From Neolentinus lepideus HHB14362 ss-1 (Eukaryota; Basidiomycota; Agaricomycetes; Gloeophyllales; Gloeophyllaceae): 64,000 nucleotides of DNA. The notes under the pieces are model-generated. The model had not been told where the DNA came from. It made no database searches and was given only the letters and a program-made list of their open reading frames with translations. Both the position numbers and the translations under genes were made by a program. The stretch lies in NCBI GenBank assembly GCA_001632425.1, contig KV425593.1:4257-68256 (forward strand), read 5' to 3'. Position 1 is the stretch's first letter. Every line of letters starts with the position of its first letter. Positions 1 through 11,941 of this stretch are shown one piece after another.

Positions 1-777
1 TCACTCAGTAAGGCGGCTTTGAGTAGAGCGATAAATTCATTGTTTATCTTGCAGTCTTTGATACGAGACTCTTCTGTAAGGCCTGCGCCCGGGTCAAGAT
101 CCTCTGAGTCATCTGGTGGTGCAGCAAAGGTCGCAGAACCAGCAGAGTCTGGATCATTGTCAGCATCATCGAGGCTACCAGGATCAGGACGTTCTTCCCA
201 AGATGTCGCAGCCGTGGGGTCACCAGCATCAGCAGTAGAGTCATCAATAGAGCCAGCGGAAGCATCCTGAGAGTCACTTTGAGCATCACTAGAGCGGTCA
301 CGATCAGGATTCTGTGTTGTCCCTTCCTGAGAAGCGTCAAAGTCAATTGCGAAATCACTAGGCAAATTGGCATCATCTGGCAAGTCGATATCCATAGCTT
401 CATTCTACAGATGCATTAGGTACAAATGGGAAAGCAATACTCGACGTAGTACTTACCTTGATAGCGGGAATATCTCCGCCTCTATTAGTACCAGAGTCAC
501 CGGGAATAGCTTGACCAGCAGCGTTCAGAGAGACGGGCAAGGATACTGCAGGTTTCTTTCCCTGCGTGAGTTTTCGTTTGCTCTTCTTGGATGGTTTCGT
601 GGTCTTTGCTATTTTTACAGCCAAGTCTGCGAGCTTCTTCTTCGCCTTGGTAGCTAGAAACTGTTTGAGTGCCGGAGACTGTTTATCTTCCTCGCGATGC
701 TGGGCATGTCTAATATAGGTAGTCTGAGAGACTTCTTTTGCAGGAGCACAGTATTTTTTGCAGTTGCAAGTAGGCAT
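1..777 (-). CDS. Tnp2-type DNA transposon protein, N-terminal part (cut by window edge)
   Basis: Exon 1 (777-457) starts with a short Cys-rich motif (MPTCNCKKYC) followed by a TYIRHAQHRE segment and a Lys-rich stretch. An intron at 405-456 (GTAAGT...CTGTAG) joins it to exon 2, which is open to the window edge. Exon 2 is very rich in Asp, Ser and Ala and ends in a segment reading KINNEFIALLKAALLS. This layout (Cys-rich start with an RTYxRH-like motif, acidic linker, then an EFIxxLKxA helix) is what I know from proteins of basidiomycete Tnp2/CACTA-like (CMC) transposons. The catalytic part would lie to the left, outside the window, so intactness cannot be judged. The family call is inference from recognised motifs; the exon join is directly supported by frame and splice signals. 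Confidence 0.6.
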
Positions 778-1086
778 AGTACGTCGTAGGTAAGATGTGT
801 AGTATCTCTCATGGCCACAAGACGGACTTAACGAAATCGTGACTCTGGCGACGCCACCGGCAAAAGCAGCCGCCCAGAAAGACTTACTTTTCAGTCAGAA
901 TCCAACTTGCCGCTATCAGCTTTCTGATAACCTGATGATTTTCCGGACTCAGGCAGCGACGATAGATTTTATAAGATTGTATAAGGTTTGTTCACATTTA
1001 TAAAGATCCGACTATACTACTATCGACTGTTATAGACGCGATTTTCACTGGGTCTGAAGCCTGATTCACAGGCGATTTGCAGAACC
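778..1086. other. Gap between transposon gene and RCC1-like gene
   Basis: About 300 bases with no convincing coding region. It should hold the promoter of the transposon gene and either the upstream exons or the broken 5' end of the RCC1-like gene, but no RCC1 repeat can be read here in any frame. I could not define terminal inverted repeats of the transposon. Confidence 0.5.
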
Positions 1087-1890
1087 CATAGAGTTCATCT
1101 TGCTGACCTTATCTCGGATACACATTCTAGTCCTCACAGGATCACAAGCCTCTCTACCGGTCTGCACCACGTCGTCGTTATACTTGATATGGTCGAAACA
1201 GACGGCAGCCAATGGCAACTTGTTGTAGGATGGGGCATGTCAAGACATGCGCAACTAGGCCACACAACCAGCCCGTCCAGTCGACTGCCTTCACATGTAT
1301 CGACACCCTGTCTTATAGAAATCGACTCATCGTTAGGACGGGTTGTTTCTGTTCGTCTTGGTCATCAGCACACAGTATTGCTGCATGAATCTGGGCGAGT
1401 CACAGGCCTCGGTTCTGATCGCAAGAGCCAGCTGCAAGGCCTTGAGCACTGGTCACGAGTTTGCATCGTTGGATGTACCTGGAATGGCACATACGCTGCA
1501 ATTAAACGTGAAGATGGGCTGCATATACTCTCCGCCGGAGATAACAAGAAGGGTCAACTAGGCTCTCAAGGTAGTCCCGACGAACTTGTCCAGTTTCCAT
1601 TCACCTCCGCGACCCATCGACTGCTGGACATGGCCTGCGGGAGCGAGCACGTCCTATGTCTTTTCCAGACCAGAAGCCCTTCTTCGAGTGATTGGTCGCA
1701 TCAGTCTCCTACCGAAGTGTGGGGTTGGGGATGGAACGAGCATGGTAATCTGGGTGTAGGAAATACGGAGGATGCTCCGGTCCCTATCAAGATGTGGCCT
1801 CCCCAGTCAGGAGAGCAGTCTGCTCCCGGTGGGAATGCGAAAGCCATTTGGGCAGGTTGTGCGACTAGCTGGATATCGGTGGGGCGCTAG
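1087..1890 (+). CDS. RCC1-repeat protein, Ats1/Kti13-like, C-terminal half only
   Basis: The frame encodes RCC1-type beta-propeller blades: VVGWGMSRHAQLG, SAGDNKKGQLG, ACGSEHVLCLF and WGWGWNEHGNLG, ending AGCATSWISVGR. The last blade and the WGWGWNEHGNLG signature match fungal Ats1/Kti13, which works with Kti11/Dph3 in Elongator-dependent tRNA wobble-uridine modification and diphthamide synthesis (established for yeast). The first ATG of the frame is at 1189, but the codons before it (from about 1090) still read as propeller sequence (ITSLSTGLHHVVVIL), so 1189 is not the true start. Full-length family members have about 200 more residues at the N-terminus, and no matching exons are seen upstream. 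A possible acceptor ends at 1080. The gene is either 5'-truncated, probably by the neighbouring transposon, or its first exons are displaced. It lies tail to tail with swi5. Confidence 0.75.
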   Translation, partial: HRVHLADLISDTHSSPHRITSLSTGLHHVVVILDMVETDGSQWQLVVGWGMSRHAQLGHTTSPSSRLPSHVSTPCLIEIDSSLGRVVSVRLGHQHTVLLHESGRVTGLGSDRKSQLQGLEHWSRVCIVGCTWNGTYAAIKREDGLHILSAGDNKKGQLGSQGSPDELVQFPFTSATHRLLDMACGSEHVLCLFQTRSPSSSDWSHQSPTEVWGWGWNEHGNLGVGNTEDAPVPIKMWPPQSGEQSAPGGNAKAIWAGCATSWISVGR

Positions 1891-2043
1891 GGAATATTTT
1901 CTTGAACCGGAGACGGGGAGTGCGCGAGCATGGCGGATCTATGTATAGTCATTGCATTGGAGGCACATGAGTACAGCACACTCGAGAACATGGTGCGTGC
2001 GCCAACAGAGGAAAGAAGCAGAGATAGAATCGAAATGAGTTAG

Positions 2044-2454
2044 TTAATCCGCATCAGTCAGCCCATAGTCTTCGTGGATTCGTCGAATGGTCGTTTCCTT
2101 CAGGTTCGCAAGCTACGCAGAAGGGATGACCCGTGGTACTGGGAAGTCAGAGAAAATCGCGATATGGGCCTACCTTACCAATGAGGATCTGAATGTAAAG
2201 ATGGAAATCAGGACATGATACTGCGGAAGAGGTCACAAATATACTTGGGCGGCATCTTTTGCTTCATTGTACTGGTGGAGCAGCTTAATATGTCTAGCTA
2301 CTATTTTTTCTGCATCCACATCTTCACTGCGGAGGGAGACGGTCAGGAAAGGGAAGATATCGGAGACCATTTGATTAATGGTAGTGATTTACCCAAGTCG
2401 GTCTTGTATTTCCCTGATTTCCGTTTCTAAGGCAGCTATACGAGCCTGTTGTTT
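2044..2454 (-). CDS. swi5: Swi5 homologous-recombination mediator (5' exon unresolved)
   Basis: Swi5 with Sfr1 stimulates Rad51/Dmc1 strand exchange in the nucleus. Four exons read on the minus strand: 2454-2393 (a helix ending EIREIQDRLG), 2326-2245 (EDVDAEKIVARHIKLLHQYN then EAKDAAQ), a 15-nt microexon 2188-2174 (ILIGK) and 2112-2044 (LANLKETTIRRIHEDYGL, stop). Introns at 2327-2392, 2189-2244 and 2113-2173 all have GT-AG ends and keep the frame. The core KHIKLLHxYNExKD...LIGKLA...YGL is the Swi5 family signature. The start exon was not found: a stop lies just upstream in frame, and an acceptor at 2455 implies at least one more 5' exon within the roughly 340 bases before the divergent ABC gene. 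Confidence 0.85.
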
Positions 2455-2794
2455 CTGTGGCGGTCATTCAGCTTCGCGTACAATGAATTTAGAGAAAACC
2501 GGCGATGCCTCAGCAGAGAAAGACGCATGCATGGTTACAAGAGTCAAGAGGCGACGGCCACTGGAAGTAATTATGAACGCGTTGTTTACGCGTTGTTTGG
2601 TAGGTCGCTTACAAGTTTGGTACCTCTTTCTCCCGCGGTTACACGGTGTAATCCGCCTGCAGACACCAAGAATAGATTGGAAGATTCGCATACATGTCGC
2701 GAGATAGCAAGGCAGTGGTAGAGGTAGCCATCTCCTGCTACCACCTGGATCCCAGGACTAGTACTAGTGCTGCAGTCCGAGGCAGCTAGTCGAG

Positions 2795-5700
2795 ATGGCG
2801 GGCCTGTTCTTCAGACAGTTCGCTGTCCTGTTCTGGAAGAACTGGATTGTTATGTCAAAGCATCCTCTGGTATGCTGTATTTAAACTCGACCTACGTAAC
2901 ATGCTACTAATACGAGGCTCGCAGTTAAACATTCTGAGGTGCTTCTTATTACCAATTGGCTATGGAATCTTTCTGGCTGTCGCTCAGACATTCCTGGTCA
3001 AGCCAAATAATGTGAGCACAGGTGTAAAGCGGTCAGTGGAAGCGGCTGATGCAATTTACGCTTCAGTATGGTATCGGGTCGCCAGTTCCAATCCGATCCT
3101 TGACCGAAGCATTCGATGGGTCAATGGCTTTGGTGTGGGCGGATGGTACCAGTGGAAGCAGTCACTCGCCTACCCCAGAAGATATTATGTCCCACATAAC
3201 CCGGGGCTTCAATCGACACCAGATGGGCGCAGTAAAGCGGGTGGATACACCAGATGATATACCCTCGGCATGTCCTCAGAACTTTAACTTGTACTCTGAA
3301 TGCTTTGCCGCCATTGCGTTCAATAGTTGGCCGACCTCCGAGAACAGCTCCTTGCCGATGAACTACACAATCCGCGCCGATGCTGGTCTTGTGCATATTG
3401 ACGCCGTGAAGCATCTGAGTGACTATGAGCTGAGGCTACTGCCGCTTCAATTCGCCGTAGATCAGGTAGGTTTTGTACGATAGGCTGCTTGTGACGGGAT
3501 GATGAACGTAGCATTATAGGCCATCATCGAATTGACAACAGGCACTTCGGTTCCGACGCCACAAGAATGGGCTTTTACTCAGGAGACCAATGCAGAGCAA
3601 AATACTTCCGAGAGACTTAGTAAGTCTCGAATGGAGTTCTATGCCAGCTTGCAATTTAATCATATGCTAGGCTATATTAGAGGCCTACGCACTTTGCTGG
3701 TCTTGGCTCTGTAAGCTATTTAAAATATTATATATTTTTTGGAACTGTTCTCTGACCGTTGTCAGGTTCATCTGCTATGTCGGCATTGCATACCAATTGC
3801 CAGGTTCATTTATGGGAGAGCGAGCGAACCTCCTGACCAACCACCTGAAAGCCATGGGACTAATGGATTCCGCTAGAATCATGCGAGTGCTTAATCCCCG
3901 TACGCAGATGTCGAGTGCTAACACGAATCTGCAGCTCGTGGCATGCCAGTATTTCGTCCGCATACTTGCCCGCGTGGATAGTTGTTTCTTTGGTCTGGCA
4001 TTACCGCATCTTCAGCGCAACCAACGCAGGGCTCGTCCTCATAGTTCACCTCCTGCTTGGCTGGTCACTCGCATCTTGGTCGTTCTTTGTCTCCGCTCCC
4101 TTCGGCAACAGCCCACAGCTAGCAGCTGTGGCCTCCACGTTCCTTTCCATCGTCTTTGCGATATTAGCGCTCGTGTTTGGCAGGGCTGGGACCGGCGCTG
4201 CTTTCATATTCTCAGTAATCTTCCCGCCTGGATATTATATCTTTGCGATTAGGGCCATATGTGGATTCGAGAACCACCAGCTGGCCACCAACATATTGAA
4301 AGGCGATCCTGACAACAATTTGGTGTTGTTACCTTTGATCATCGCGGCCATTGTGAGCAACCAGTACCTTCTGAACAACGCCATGCGGCTAATGTAACGT
4401 AGATCGACATCTTTCTGTGGCCTTGGGTGGCAGTGTTGCTTGAGCACCGTTTGTACGATGCTCGGGAACCATCCAAAGGGTGGTCACGTTTCTTCCGCAG
4501 AAAACGTCCGTCTGGCGATGATCCGCCAGCGACCATGCCACCAGATACGGCTATCTCAATCCGAAACCTGTCGAAAACATTCAATAGGTTCCTGACTGGT
4601 TCCGAGAAGGGCGTTGTTACTGCGATAGCCGATCTCACGCTCGACATACCGAAATATGGTATTCACGTCCTTTTGGGCTCTAACGGGTGAGCCTTGTAGT
4701 TACTTGCAGTTCTCCTCATTTCTTGACACGTCGATAGTGCAGGAAAGTCAACGACACTCTCGATTGTGGGAGGACTACTCGGGCGTACTGGCGGATCTAT
4801 AACCTTCGAAGGTGGGGTTCGGCACCCTCCCCGTGGGACCATCGGCATTGTTCCGCAAAAGAATGTTCTCTTTCCGGACCTATCCTGCTATCAAACGCTT
4901 CGCGTTTGGAAGGCGGTCAAACGGCCGGACACGAACGAGGACAATGATGATATTGAGCAATTGTTGCGCGACTGTGATCTGGGAAAGAAGATCCATTCAA
5001 ACTCGAATACGCTGTCTGGTGGACAGAAGAGGAAGCTACAGTTGGCTATCGGATTGATTGGGGGATCCAAGAGTAAGTGCATGCAATTTTGTCCGCGGCT
5101 CGAATTGATAGCGTTCTCCACAGTTGTCCTGGTAGACGAGGTAAGAGGCGCTGTACTGCGGGAATGTTTACTTTGACTGCTGACTAGGCTGAAGTGCACA
5201 TCTGGTGTTGATCCTCTATCTAGGCGGGCGCTCTGGAAGACTCTCATGTCGGTGAGACATGAACGCACCATCGTCTTCACCACGCATGTAAGTCGTTCCT
5301 AAACTTCTATATACAATCGAGTAATAATCTGGATGTCTCAAAGTTCCTCGATGAGGCGGACCTGCTGGCTGACACCATCGCCGTGCTTGCTCCTCCAGGG
5401 AAGAAGATCGCGGAAGGAACACCAGTGGCACTCAAATCGACACTAGGTGAGGGGTATACAGTGGAAGTTACACTGGTTCCGGAGCACACAGAGAAAGGAA
5501 CCGTTGGAGTCGCTACTGAACTCCTGCAGCGCATACGGAGTGTGTCTCCTGCCACGCACATCTCCACGTCGTCTCCAACTCAGATCTCCTATCACCTCAA
5601 GTCCAAAGATCCAGGAGCCGTGGAACAAGTCCTTGACCTCCTTGACGCAGAAGATCGCTGTCGAGTTGCATCTTATGACGTACACGGCGCTTCTATTGAG

Positions 5701-8700
5701 GACATTTTTCTCGACCTTCTCAGCCGAGATGCAAAAGCTGAGGGCGACACCCGGCCCAACTCGGAGCATATCGAGAAATTAGCGACGGAGACGTCGGTCA
5801 CTGATTCTATGGAGCATGCGAGACTGGCACTCACCAATGGGAGGAAACGTTCGCCATACGGACAAGCCTTCACCATCGTTCATAAGCGTGCTCTCATCGC
5901 TCGTCGCAGTTGGCTTTCCCTTGCCTTGACTATCCTTATCGCAGTGGCAGGGTCTTGCGTTCCACTATTCTTCCTTTCCGGCCGAACTAACCCGTCTCAA
6001 ACGTGCGGAACCAGATTTCAGAATGCTACGATGATCCCTATATACCTGCCAACCTCTCCAATTGCGCTATCTGCTTCTGAGAACCCTGGAGGCCAAGTTC
6101 TAGTGTCTCCTCCAAATGTAACTTCAATTCTAGGAGTATCTGCGCTGCAGCTTCCCACTGAGAATGTCAACGACAATATTACATTTGTCAGGTCCATCGA
6201 GCAGCACTATACAAATCTGTCCCTGGGAGGCGTCTCTATGAACTTGGAAACGGGCGACTCTCTGGTTGCCTGGGAAGGCACACCACCTGGTTTGACTGGT
6301 CTTGCTATGTTGAACCTAGCTACCAACATACTGTACAAGCACGCCTCGGGCTCGTCACTGAACGCTGCCAATGCCTCGACGCTTATAGAAGCGAATTACG
6401 AAAGTTTCCCTGCTGTCGCAGCTGGAACTTTGGTTGCATTGAAATGGGTGGCTTTCTTTGGGGCTGCCATGGTCAGTTCTACCTCAACCTATATTGTCAT
6501 CGTTTAACATCGTTTGTATTAGAGTGTCTTCCCAGCCTTCTTCTCGCTGTATGTCTCTAGAGAAAGGCGTTCATCGGTGCAGGCGATGCAGTTATCCAAT
6601 GGTCTAGCCGACCCGATTGGTCTTTGGCTCGGGCATCTCATTTTCGATTCAGCAGTGTCTTTTGTTATTGCTACTGTCATCATAATCGTATTCGCAGCGG
6701 TATCGAATCAATTCAATGGCTTGGGGCTCTTCGTGAGTTACTACTACGTTGTTATTTTGGGCTGAAACTTACCTAGCTACCTGCAATTAGTGGGTTGTTT
6801 TGGTGCTATATGGCGTCGTTGCAGCCTTGTTCGCTTACTGTGTCGCTCTTATCACCGCGTCTCCTCTGGCCGCCTTCGCTACTGCGGCTGGTTATCAGAT
6901 CGTGATGTACGTGGTACGTGTATTTATGTTGCGGCTCCATATGCGCAGTTTGAGCTTGAATAAGTCCTAGCTGTATCTGGCGGCCTATCTTCTTACCCTG
7001 ACCTATGCGAAGACATCTGAAGCCGGACAGATAATTACGACCATTCGTGAGAAAGATCTCTTACTCTAGTTCATCTGTGATTCCATCGATGAATTTTAGA
7101 TTTCACCTTGTCTGTGCTGTCTCCAGTTGCGAACGTGGTATGTGTATTTGATTTCATCTTCCATACGTCGAAACTGAACAGTACCCAAAGCTCCGGGCCT
7201 GTTTTGTGTCCGTCAATCTCTTCTCGCTCCTGTGCAACGGCACACGCCCAGTTACTGCCTCGAGCACGGGTGATATTATGAGATATGGTGGACCAATTCT
7301 TTACCTCTTCATCTACGGCTTCATCCTCTTCGGTGTTCTCGTCTGGGTGGACTCTGGTTCCGCAATCCGCCGTCTGATTCCGGCTTTGCGTAAAACAAGA
7401 GCTCGAACACAGCAGATGACTCAATTTAACGGCACGAGCGCACAATCTGGCGAGGATGTATTGGTTGAGACTAAAACAGTGGAGACATCCGATGATGCAC
7501 TACGCGTCCTGCACGTCGTGAAGGCATTCGGTCAGACAAGAGATCCGGTAGTGAATGATGTGAGCTTTGGGGTGTCGAATGATACCGTCCTTGCACTATT
7601 AGGACCTAATGGGGCCGGGAAGACAACTACTTTCAATATGATTCGTCCGTATCAGTTCTTGCGGTATTCGAGCTCATGGCTGATGCTGGTATACCTACAG
7701 GAGGAGACATCTTCCCCGACTCCGGAGATATCCTGATCATGGGTACATCTGTTATTCAGCATCCCCGCACCGCCCGTCTGTCATTGGGCGTTTGTCCTCA
7801 ATTTACTGCCATCGATCCTCAATTAACCGTCGCAGAGCACCTCATGATTTATGGACGGCTGAAAGGCCTGTATAGAGGAGAAGAAGTCAGAACAAACGTC
7901 GATATGCTGATGAAAGCCACCGCATTAGATATCTATAAAGATAGGTTAGCAAGTAAGCTAAGCGGGGGTAATCAAAGGAAATTGGCGTTGGCTATTGCAC
8001 TGATGGGTGCGTTTCTTCGGACCTGTCTCACTCTTGTCCTCCCTTATGCTGTGTGAATAGGTAATCCAGCAGTCATCCTTATTGACGAATTCTCTACTGG
8101 TATTGATGCCAAGATGAAGCGAGAGATGTGGGGAACCCTGCGGAACCTTGCTGCGGGTAAAGCTGTGGTGATCACTACACGTGAGAATTCAACGATTGTA
8201 CATCATTCTTCGGTGATAACACAGTGGCACAGATTCTATGGAGGAGGCTTCTGCACTTGCTAATAAAGTCGGGATTCTTGCGAAACGGATGTTAGGTCAG
8301 TTTTGCTAGAGCGCCACCTCTTTACGGTGACTGACAGGTTATATAGCCGTAGGCACAACTACCGAACTTGTCTCACGTTTCGCCTCGTATGAGGTCCACT
8401 TCTCTACGCGTTCGCGGGAAGAAATTACCAAAGCCAGAGAACTAATGACTCGGCTTGTCCCCGGATCGAAGATGAAAGACGACGTTGCTACACGATTTGA
8501 AGTGCCAATAAGGACGAATATGGAGGGCTCAGCGCAGGGAGACGGGGGCATGGGCGAGGAAAAGCTGACACTTGCTCGGCTCTTCCATCTTCTCTCCTCT
8601 CAGGGCGACTTCGAAGAATATACCGTGGAGAGAGCGAGTCTAGAAAGCGTGTTCTTGAGAGTGATCAGGGAAAATGAAGTGAGAGAGGAAGAAGGCGAAA

Positions 8701-8741
8701 TAACGAAAGGTGCTTGGTGGAGAGCAATACTGAGGGTATAG
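2795..8741 (+). CDS. ABCA-type full-size ABC transporter
   Basis: A membrane lipid/solute exporter of the ABC-A class, about 1,650 residues, in more than 15 exons. Start [17 protein letters not shown] with an early membrane helix, then a large non-cytosolic loop, membrane helices around 3930-4410, and NBD1: Walker A GSNGAGKST (split by intron 4687-4737), signature LSGGQKRK, Walker B VLVDE on a 17-nt exon (5124-5140), then CTSGVDP and a TTH switch. The second half has another large loop, membrane helices (6460-7330) and NBD2: Walker [10 protein letters not shown] near 7605, LSGGNQRK near 7960, Walker B VILIDE, STGID near 8095, switch TTH. An exon joint at 3882/3935 works only with a GC-AG intron. 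Both ATPase sites look intact. Substrate unknown. Head to head with swi5. Confidence 0.88.
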
Positions 8742-10267
8742 AGTTTTCAGTTATTTATTGACAGTTATTCGGGTATGTGTCAGGATACTTTCGGACTTAT
8801 CACACGGACCTAATGTGACATTCGGCCGAATTTGTCGGTTTATAGCTATAGCGTACTTTGTGCGGTCTTGTTAGCCTCCTGAACTTCACAGCGTGCCATG
8901 ACTCGACGTAACCCAGTCTGACCAGGAGCCTTGATGGTGTTTATAACCGCAAAATTTATCTTATGGGAGGCCATCCACCACCATCTTCCCCTTATCAGGC
9001 TCTTACCACTCCGGCCCTGAGGCCTGAGGCCTGAAGAGAACCTGGCCAGAGAGATGACTTTCACCCGGCTTCACATAAAAAAATTAAATCTTCAACAAAT
9101 ACAGATTTGCTAGTGATATGTCGTGGTCGGGACCCTCATCTCATTCCCGTCTACGGAATTGCGTGCAGCTCAACTTTTGGCGGCGTTGTCACGAGCTTAT
9201 TATCCTTGGCAACTTTTCGCGCCACCGTCTGCCAGTGGACTGCCACTGTCCTCGCGACCGGATCCGGACAAGTCACGCATTTTTGCCACAGTCTGACCCC
9301 GACAAATCGCTTCGACCCATCGACTCTCGTCAAATGGTCATGGCGTCCATCATTGACTTTGGCATCACTGTATTTCTAAATTCCCGAACCCTCAGGATCA
9401 ACGAGCTGCAGCATCGCTGCAGGTAGCGCGCGTAAAAGTTCTAGATCAGATCCGAAGTACTGTGCAACATGCATGCATACACATATCGGTATCGCAACAT
9501 TCCAGTCCTGCGACGGTGCGTGGTTTTCCGTCGTCTGAGTAGTTACCCGATTACTTACAACTTGAAGCTTCCTCGAGAGCAAGCGAATGTCGCAGCTCTC
9601 AGCATATTGAGTCATACATTAGGAATGAAGGACTCGGACCAATCTCAAGTGTGATTGACTCCTTCGGGCATTGAGCGTTGCATCTCTCGACCCTTGGATT
9701 TCGATCGCAGCTTACACGTCTTGTGACGGCCGTCGGATCAAAGTCAAGAGTTACGCGTGTCCCTTCAGCACATCTAAGTATAGGCTCCACCTCGTCTCTC
9801 CGAACGCCACATAAGCTTGACTACATACCACATGACGTGAACATGTCACTGCACGTATAGCCATCAGCTCCCGAAGGCTCAGGCTCGCGGATATCCTCCC
9901 TTCAGCAACCCGGGCTGGTGATTCGCTACCTATCCCTTTCAGTATGGCTATCCAATTCCAATCAATCTTACGGCCTGATTCAGGATGGCGTTTGTTCATC
10001 AACTAGTGACAAGATTCCCCCTTCAAACTCTTCATCCTGGGAAGATGTAGAGCTCAATGGGATTGGAATGCTCGTACGCATCCTCGCACCGCCGCGTCGG
10101 GATCCGAGAAGTGAAGACTAGTTCTTAAGTCCGATCCATAGGAAATCGTGCCCAAATCAATGCTTTAGCATCATAAGCAGCCGAGCTTAACAAGGTGTCG
10201 CGGTATACCACACACATAAGCCACGTTCCTTCATCCGCTGAGCACCAGCTGCCTACTACTCTCGGTC
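8742..10267. other. Intergenic region, 1.5 kb
   Basis: No reading frame here shows a recognisable domain or supported splice structure. It must hold the terminator of the ABC gene and the promoter of the first DUF6533 gene. A small direct repeat (GGCCTGAGGCCTGA) lies near 9012. Confidence 0.5.
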
Positions 10268-11941
10268 ATGCCATCGGAGTTGTCTGCTGAAGTGGTCTCA
10301 CTGATATCCTTCTTGGAGGGCTTTGAGTCGGCTAAATACCTCGCAGTCGCCATGTTCGCGATGTCAATGTATGAATATGCCCTCACGCTGGAGAAAGAGG
10401 TCATCCCACTCCCTAAAATCTTCTGTTCCCAACATCTAATTCCCGCCGTGCAGATAAAATACTTCTGGTCGGGGTCCTGGTCAATATCACGAGTTCTGTT
10501 CCTCGTTGTAGGTAATCTCTACTCCGAGGCCGACTGTCAGAGATGGAGACTAAGAACTTCTCCACTCATAGAGTCGATATGTTCCTCTCATCGTTATTAT
10601 GTGCGTCTCTTCCCACACATTATTGAGTGACATTCACACATTTCTACCTCTGTCAACGCAGCTTCGTCTTAGTTGGTAAGAAAACGCAGGGTGCATTAGT
10701 TATATTAACTTACCGTGTTAAGGATTCCACGGCAACAACCTTTCCCTCAAAGTAAGCGTCCCCAGCACTCCAAATATCTGGCACGCCCTTATTGACGCAC
10801 GGAATCTAGCTGTACGTAGTCCACCCGGCTTTTGTCTTTGGGCCCAGAAAGTTGTCAGGCTCACTGTGTCTGTCGTAGCTGTACAGACATAATCAGGGGG
10901 AGCTTTATCGTAAATACCCTAGAGATGACAGTTATCCAAAGTACGCCTCCTACTTCGACGATGGGTCATCGTTCTGACGCATTGCTATGCAAACGACAGC
11001 AATGCTGACACTCCGAGTCTGGTATCTTTGCCGATTCAACGTTCATGCTCGGTTTCTAGTTGTCTTTACGTCTGTGTCCTGCAATATTGCTGCCTTCGCC
11101 ATACTAGGCGTCATTTACAAGGACCTGAACGCCGTGTCGTTCAGTATACCCGGCTTGGAACTTAATGGGTGCTTCGTTCCAGCTCCGGTAAGACTCTGGA
11201 GGCTTTTGGTGCCGGCTCTGGTCCTGCATACTTTATTGTACGTGTTTACTACGGCTCCAGCTGTGCTACGGCGGAACGTGTACGGGAAGACAAACATTGT
11301 TCTGGACAAATTACTGAGGGAGTGAGTACAGAACCCCACGTCATGTGTAAAATTGAGTCATATAGTCTTGTAGTGGCGGTTTTCTGTACCTTGCCGTGCT
11401 CAGTGAGTTGTCCCAAGGTTTCTTTACCAAATCTTCTACTGACGTTGGCTGTTGTCCGCTAGCCTCGGTCAGTTTCGCTGCAATTGGGTCAACCCGAACA
11501 GATAACCCATCTGTGAATAGCTCTCACTACTCACGTCCACATACCACTGAAATTGATTACCTTCCATGTAGATTTCATTACCGGCTATCTATTCAAAGTA
11601 AGTTGCAGACGTCCTGAGTATATTACGGCCGTTCGTACTCACGATCGCTCAGCATGATGCCTGCTATCGTCTCCGTATGCATGTCCCGAGTCATGTTTAG
11701 CATCCATTCCTTGGCAGAAGACCTTAACTGCAACCCTGACTGGTTGCTCAGCCACCTCGAGCTCAGTCGGGTGAACTGGAGGAAGGGTGAAAATGACCGT
11801 GAATTGATCGTGGAAGTGATCGAAGATCCTGAAGCGATCAGAGACTACGAATTAGGAGTGGAGGCGACGAGAGAGGGCTTTTCCCCACTAACCACCGTTG
11901 TTGAAAATGTCATGACACTCGACGACAAGATGGTATCATGA
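10268..11941 (+). CDS. DUF6533 multi-pass membrane protein, copy 1
   Basis: DUF6533 proteins are basidiomycete multi-span membrane proteins of unknown function. Exon 1 from ATG 10268 contains the family's first helix (AVAMFAMSMYEYALTLEKE), then after an intron KYFWSGSWSISRVLFL and SRYVPLIVI. Several very short exons follow (to about 10960). A long exon gives MLTLRVWYLC, two or three more hydrophobic helices (10987-11325), and the last exon (from 11653) gives the tail MSRVMFSIHSLA...WLLSHLELSRVNW...ELIVEV, stop at 11941. The tail motif is shared with the other three copies in the window. The middle exons are short and individual joints are uncertain. Downstream about 590 bases precede importin. 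Confidence 0.75.

Noticed and set aside
44..403. 119-codon minus-strand frame with Leu-rich translation
   Set aside because: It is the wrong frame of exon 2 of the transposon gene; the frame set by the 405-456 intron gives the acidic sequence.
9118..9426. Overlapping plus-strand frames of about 90-100 codons
   Set aside because: No domain, no splice partners and overlapping frames of equal quality; treated as intergenic.
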